In this document: piece after piece, positions 61,556 through 64,000 of the stretch
Layout: each line of letters begins with the position of its first letter
How positions within the stretch are numbered: position 1 is the stretch's first letter
NCBI GenBank assembly: GCA_020072845.1
Contig: JAIQGF010000009.1
Coordinates: 310,001-374,000, forward strand
DNA: 64,000 nucleotides
Source of the DNA: Terriglobia bacterium
Lineage (GTDB): Bacteria > Acidobacteriota > Terriglobia > Terriglobales > Acidobacteriaceae
Direction of reading: 5' to 3'
Made by a program: the position numbers and the translations under genes
Notes under the pieces: model-generated
What the model was told of the DNA's origin: nothing
Databases searched by the model: none
The model's input: the letters and a program-made list of their open reading frames with translations, nothing else

Positions 61556-62935
61556 CTTGTGCCATTCCGTTGCCCGCTCGTAGGCATGCGCCAGTTGCAG
61601 GACGCGGGCATCGTCGCCGGGCGCGCCGGCAATCTGCAACCCGATGGGCAGCCCGCCGCGGGTGAATCCGCACGGCACCGAAACCGCCGGCAGCCCGAGC
61701 ACATTGAAGGGCCGCGTGTTGCGCAGCAAGATCAGTTCGCGGCGTCGCAAGTCGTCCGGATTCGCCTGCAGTTCCGCCAGCGCCGGGGCAGTCACCGGCG
61801 ACGTGGGCGTGATCAGCAGATCGTAATCGGCGAACAGGTCCGCGGCGGCGCGGCGCAGATGGTCCAATTCGATCCGCTTCAGGATGTATTCCCTGGCCGC
61901 AACCGATTCGCCGCGCTGGATGCGCCGTAGCGTTTCCGGCTGGTAAAGCCCGGCGCGCTCAGCGAGAAATTGTGCGTGGTAGGCGTACGCCTCCGCCGCC
62001 TGCACCGTCCGGTCGGTATCAATGGGCATGCTGGCGTCGCTCAGGCCGCTGGTGAGCGTTTCCAACACCTGGAGCGCGTTGTTGATGGCGGCCGCGACTT
62101 CCGGGTCCAGGTCATCGAAGAAAAACTGCCGCACGATCCCGAGGCGCAGCCGGTGCGTGTCCTGTTCCAACCCTTCGCCGTAATCGCTGGCCGGCAACTC
62201 GCGGCTGGTGCTGTCACCGGCATCGTAACCGGCGATGGCCTGCAGGACGAGCGCCGCATCGCGCACCCTGCGTGTCATCGGACCCACGTGGTCGTACGAC
62301 CACGACAGCGGAACCACCCCGCGCGCGCTCACCAGCCCGTAGGTCGGTTTCATTCCCACGATCCCGCAGCACGCGGCAGGCAGGCGAATGGAACCGGCGG
62401 TATCGCTGCCCAAAGCGGCGAAGCACATTCCCGCCGCCACCGCCGCTGCGGATCCTGACGAAGATCCGCCGGTGATGTGCGCCCGCGCCCATGGATTGCG
62501 GGCCGCACCGTAGTAGCTGACCACGCCGCTGCCGCCGTACGCGAATTCGTGGAGGTTGGTCTTGCCGAGCAGCACGGCGCCTTCGACCTTCAAGCGCCGC
62601 ACCACGGCCGCATCCTCCGCCGGCACGCGCTCCTGAAAAAGCGCGCTGGCGGCGGTGGTGCGCGCTCCCGCGGTATCAATCAGGTCCTTCAGGGCGACCG
62701 GAATTCCGTGCAGCGGCCCGCGGTAGCGTCCGTTCGCAATCTCGCGCTCGGCAAGTCGCGCCTGCTCCAGCGCGCTGTCGCGCGTAACCGTGATAAATGC
62801 GTTGAGCGCGGGATTGAGCCGCTCAGTGCGCTCCAGGCAAGCTTGCGTGAGGTCGACGGGAGAGACCGCCTTGTCAGCCACCAGCGCGGCGGCTTCGGTG
62901 AGCGTCAACGTGCACAGCTCAGACGCGGACGGCAT
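61538..62935 (-). CDS. Amidase-signature family amidase (GatA-like)
   Basis: 465 residues. The Ser-cisSer-Lys triad is K83 (PVALKDL), S158 (ITGGSSSGS) and S182 (DTAGSIRLPA), with the spacing of GatA. The last residues (KRICNW) are read from an AATTTGT array. It could be GatA of the Glu-tRNA(Gln) amidotransferase or a stand-alone amidase. gatB and gatC are not adjacent, so the symbol is left open. Confidence 0.87.
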   Translation of the reverse strand: MPSASELCTLTLTEAAALVADKAVSPVDLTQACLERTERLNPALNAFITVTRDSALEQARLAEREIANGRYRGPLHGIPVALKDLIDTAGARTTAASALFQERVPAEDAAVVRRLKVEGAVLLGKTNLHEFAYGGSGVVSYYGAARNPWARAHITGGSSSGSAAAVAAGMCFAALGSDTAGSIRLPAACCGIVGMKPTYGLVSARGVVPLSWSYDHVGPMTRRVRDAALVLQAIAGYDAGDSTSRELPASDYGEGLEQDTHRLRLGIVRQFFFDDLDPEVAAAINNALQVLETLTSGLSDASMPIDTDRTVQAAEAYAYHAQFLAERAGLYQPETLRRIQRGESVAAREYILKRIELDHLRRAAADLFADYDLLITPTSPVTAPALAELQANPDDLRRRELILLRNTRPFNVLGLPAVSVPCGFTRGGLPIGLQIAGAPGDDARVLQLAHAYERATEWHKRICNW

Positions 62936-62950
62936 GCGTTCGCCAGAATA

Positions 62951-62986
62951 ATCGGTCTGTGGCGGATCGGTCTATCGGTCATCCGG
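62951..62986. repeat. Single-arm array, CGGTCTAT family
   Basis: ATCGGTCTGTGGCGGATCGG is followed by TCTATCGGTCATCCGG. It shares the unit of 47697-47800 and lies between two minus-strand genes. No inverted partner is visible. Confidence 0.55.
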
Positions 62987-63032
62987 CCGCTCGCTATTCG
63001 GCAGGAACGATGGCGAGAACCGGAAACCCGGG

Positions 63033-64000
63033 TTACTGGTCCACCGACGATGCGCCAGACGGTTCAGACCGCTTGTAGAGCAACTCCAGAATGGTGCAGT
63101 CGTCGTTCAGCGGCGTGTTGCCGCAGAATGTCTTCACGCTGGAAAAGATGCTTTCGTAGGGCGTGTCGCAATTGGCGGATTGTTCCAGGCGGTCGTCGCC
63201 GTAGAACTCGCCGCTGGCGTCTTCCGCCTCCGTGACCCCGTCGGTGACCATGACGAAGCGCCCGCCCGGCGGCAGCTTGATTTTGGCGCACTCAAACTCC
63301 GCCCCGGCCAGCAGGCCCACGGGTACGTTGCTCGACTGCCGGGGCCGTTCGATCTTTCCTCCCGCCACCAGCACCGGCGGCACATGCCCACAGTTCACGT
63401 ATTCCAGCTCGCCATCGGGTTTGAGGCGCGAAAGCAGCAGGGTAGCGTATTTCTGCCCCATCACCTTGCGGCAGAGAAACGCGTTGGCGGTGCTGACGAT
63501 TTCGTCCAGCGGCATATTGGCGATCAGTTGCGAATAGATCATGCCCTGCAGGATCGAGGCCAGCAGCGCTGCGGAAATTCCTTTTCCGGATACGTCGGCC
63601 ACCAGCACCGCCAGGCCCTCGTCGGTCATCACCACGTCGAAAAAGTCTCCTCCAACGTCCTTGCAAGCCAGGTTGGTGGCGCGGATGGAGGCGAACGGCA
63701 CGTCGGGAATGGAGACGGTCATCAACCGCTGCTGGATGTTGGCGGCGATGTTCAGTTCCTGCTGGTAACGGCGCGATGCTTCCTCCGCTTGTACCAGATG
63801 CGCGTTTTCCACCAGCGCCGCCGCTTCCGTCGCGATCGCCCGCAGGATATCGTGACTGACGGCGGAAATGTCGCGCGAGGCGAAGCGGCTGTCCATGTAG
63901 AGCACGCCGCGCACCTGCGGCTGGCCGTCATCGGTCGTGGATTTTTCCGCGAACTGGGTTTGCGTGCGCCGCAACGGGATGGCGATCACGGTCCGCAGAT
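63033..64000 (-). CDS. GAF-SpoIIE (PP2C) protein phosphatase, partial
   Basis: At least 322 residues; the frame is open to the right edge, so the N-terminus is missing. The visible start (LRTVIAIPLRRTQ, GVLYMDSRF) is the end of a GAF domain. A short coiled coil (LVQAEEASRRYQQELNIAAN) links to the PP2C/SpoIIE domain: IQQRLM, KDVGGDFFDVV, VLVADVSGKGISAALLASIL, YVNCGHVPPVLV, FVMVTDGVTEAED, DDCTILEL. Such phosphatases dephosphorylate STAS antagonists; the pair at 45265-46067 is a possible target system. Confidence 0.9.
   Translation of the reverse strand, partial: LRTVIAIPLRRTQTQFAEKSTTDDGQPQVRGVLYMDSRFASRDISAVSHDILRAIATEAAALVENAHLVQAEEASRRYQQELNIAANIQQRLMTVSIPDVPFASIRATNLACKDVGGDFFDVVMTDEGLAVLVADVSGKGISAALLASILQGMIYSQLIANMPLDEIVSTANAFLCRKVMGQKYATLLLSRLKPDGELEYVNCGHVPPVLVAGGKIERPRQSSNVPVGLLAGAEFECAKIKLPPGGRFVMVTDGVTEAEDASGEFYGDDRLEQSANCDTPYESIFSSVKTFCGNTPLNDDCTILELLYKRSEPSGASSVDQ

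Overview
The window is GC-rich, densely coded chromosomal DNA from a Gram-negative bacterium, most likely an acidobacterium of the Terriglobia/Koribacter type. This placement is inferred from gene content: a complete tolQ-tolR-tolA/tonB-tolB-pal-cpoB cluster and lpxD (outer membrane), a hopanoid operon, bacillithiol genes (the end of bshC, and bshA), a 2-oxoacid:ferredoxin oxidoreductase, and many GTCCC-type and tandem-array hairpins between genes. No phage, transposase, CRISPR array or rRNA was seen.

Layout. 1-4.5 kb: the bshC end, a receiver-PAS protein, lpxD, a small unknown protein, and a CCA/poly(A)-polymerase family enzyme with a long Pro/Ala/Lys tail. 4.6-12.7 kb: dnaE, accA, then korA-korB and a small [2Fe-2S] protein. 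12.7-18.0 kb (minus strand): the Tol-Pal cluster. 18.2-32.3 kb: recN, then ispH leading into the hopanoid operon shc-hpnH-(unknown)-hpnA-hpnG-adh-adh-hpnC-hpnD-hpnE. 32.4-34.7 kb (minus): two half-size EamA/SMR transporters and hpnJ. 35-41.5 kb: efflux parts (a TolC-type channel, a MacB/FtsX-like permease, an HlyD-type adaptor), a GT39-like membrane glycosyltransferase and a TPR protein. 41.7-50.3 kb: queF, an MFS transporter, a GT2, an OB-fold exported protein, a STAS/RsbW pair, an MgtE-like cytosolic protein, threonine synthase and an alanyl-tRNA editing protein. 50.4-58.2 kb: a LytS-type kinase, bshA, tRNA-Val and tRNA-Asp with a clear promoter, kdpE, and a KdpD split into two divergent genes, then a two-domain SagB-type oxidoreductase. 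58.2-64 kb (minus): a cluster of four very short coupled genes, a DEAD-box helicase, an adenosine-specific kinase family protein, an amidase, and the end of a GAF-SpoIIE phosphatase.

How the genes work together. IspH makes IPP/DMAPP; HpnC/D/E make squalene; Shc cyclises it; HpnH adds the adenosyl group; HpnG removes adenine; two Zn-dehydrogenases of unknown role sit directly after hpnG; HpnJ acts on the side chain. The Tol-Pal proteins and the efflux parts serve the envelope.

The most unusual signal is not a gene. At least ten intergenic sites carry arrays of degenerate 7-8 bp units, usually as two inverted arms around a short spacer. Different sites use different units (AATTTGT, GATCGGGT, CGGTCTAT, CACCGAGT, CACGGAGA, TAGGTTT and others), but the architecture is the same. 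They sit between convergent, co-directional and divergent genes alike, and some reach into the ends of genes. A separate three-hairpin element is inserted in frame inside hpnE.
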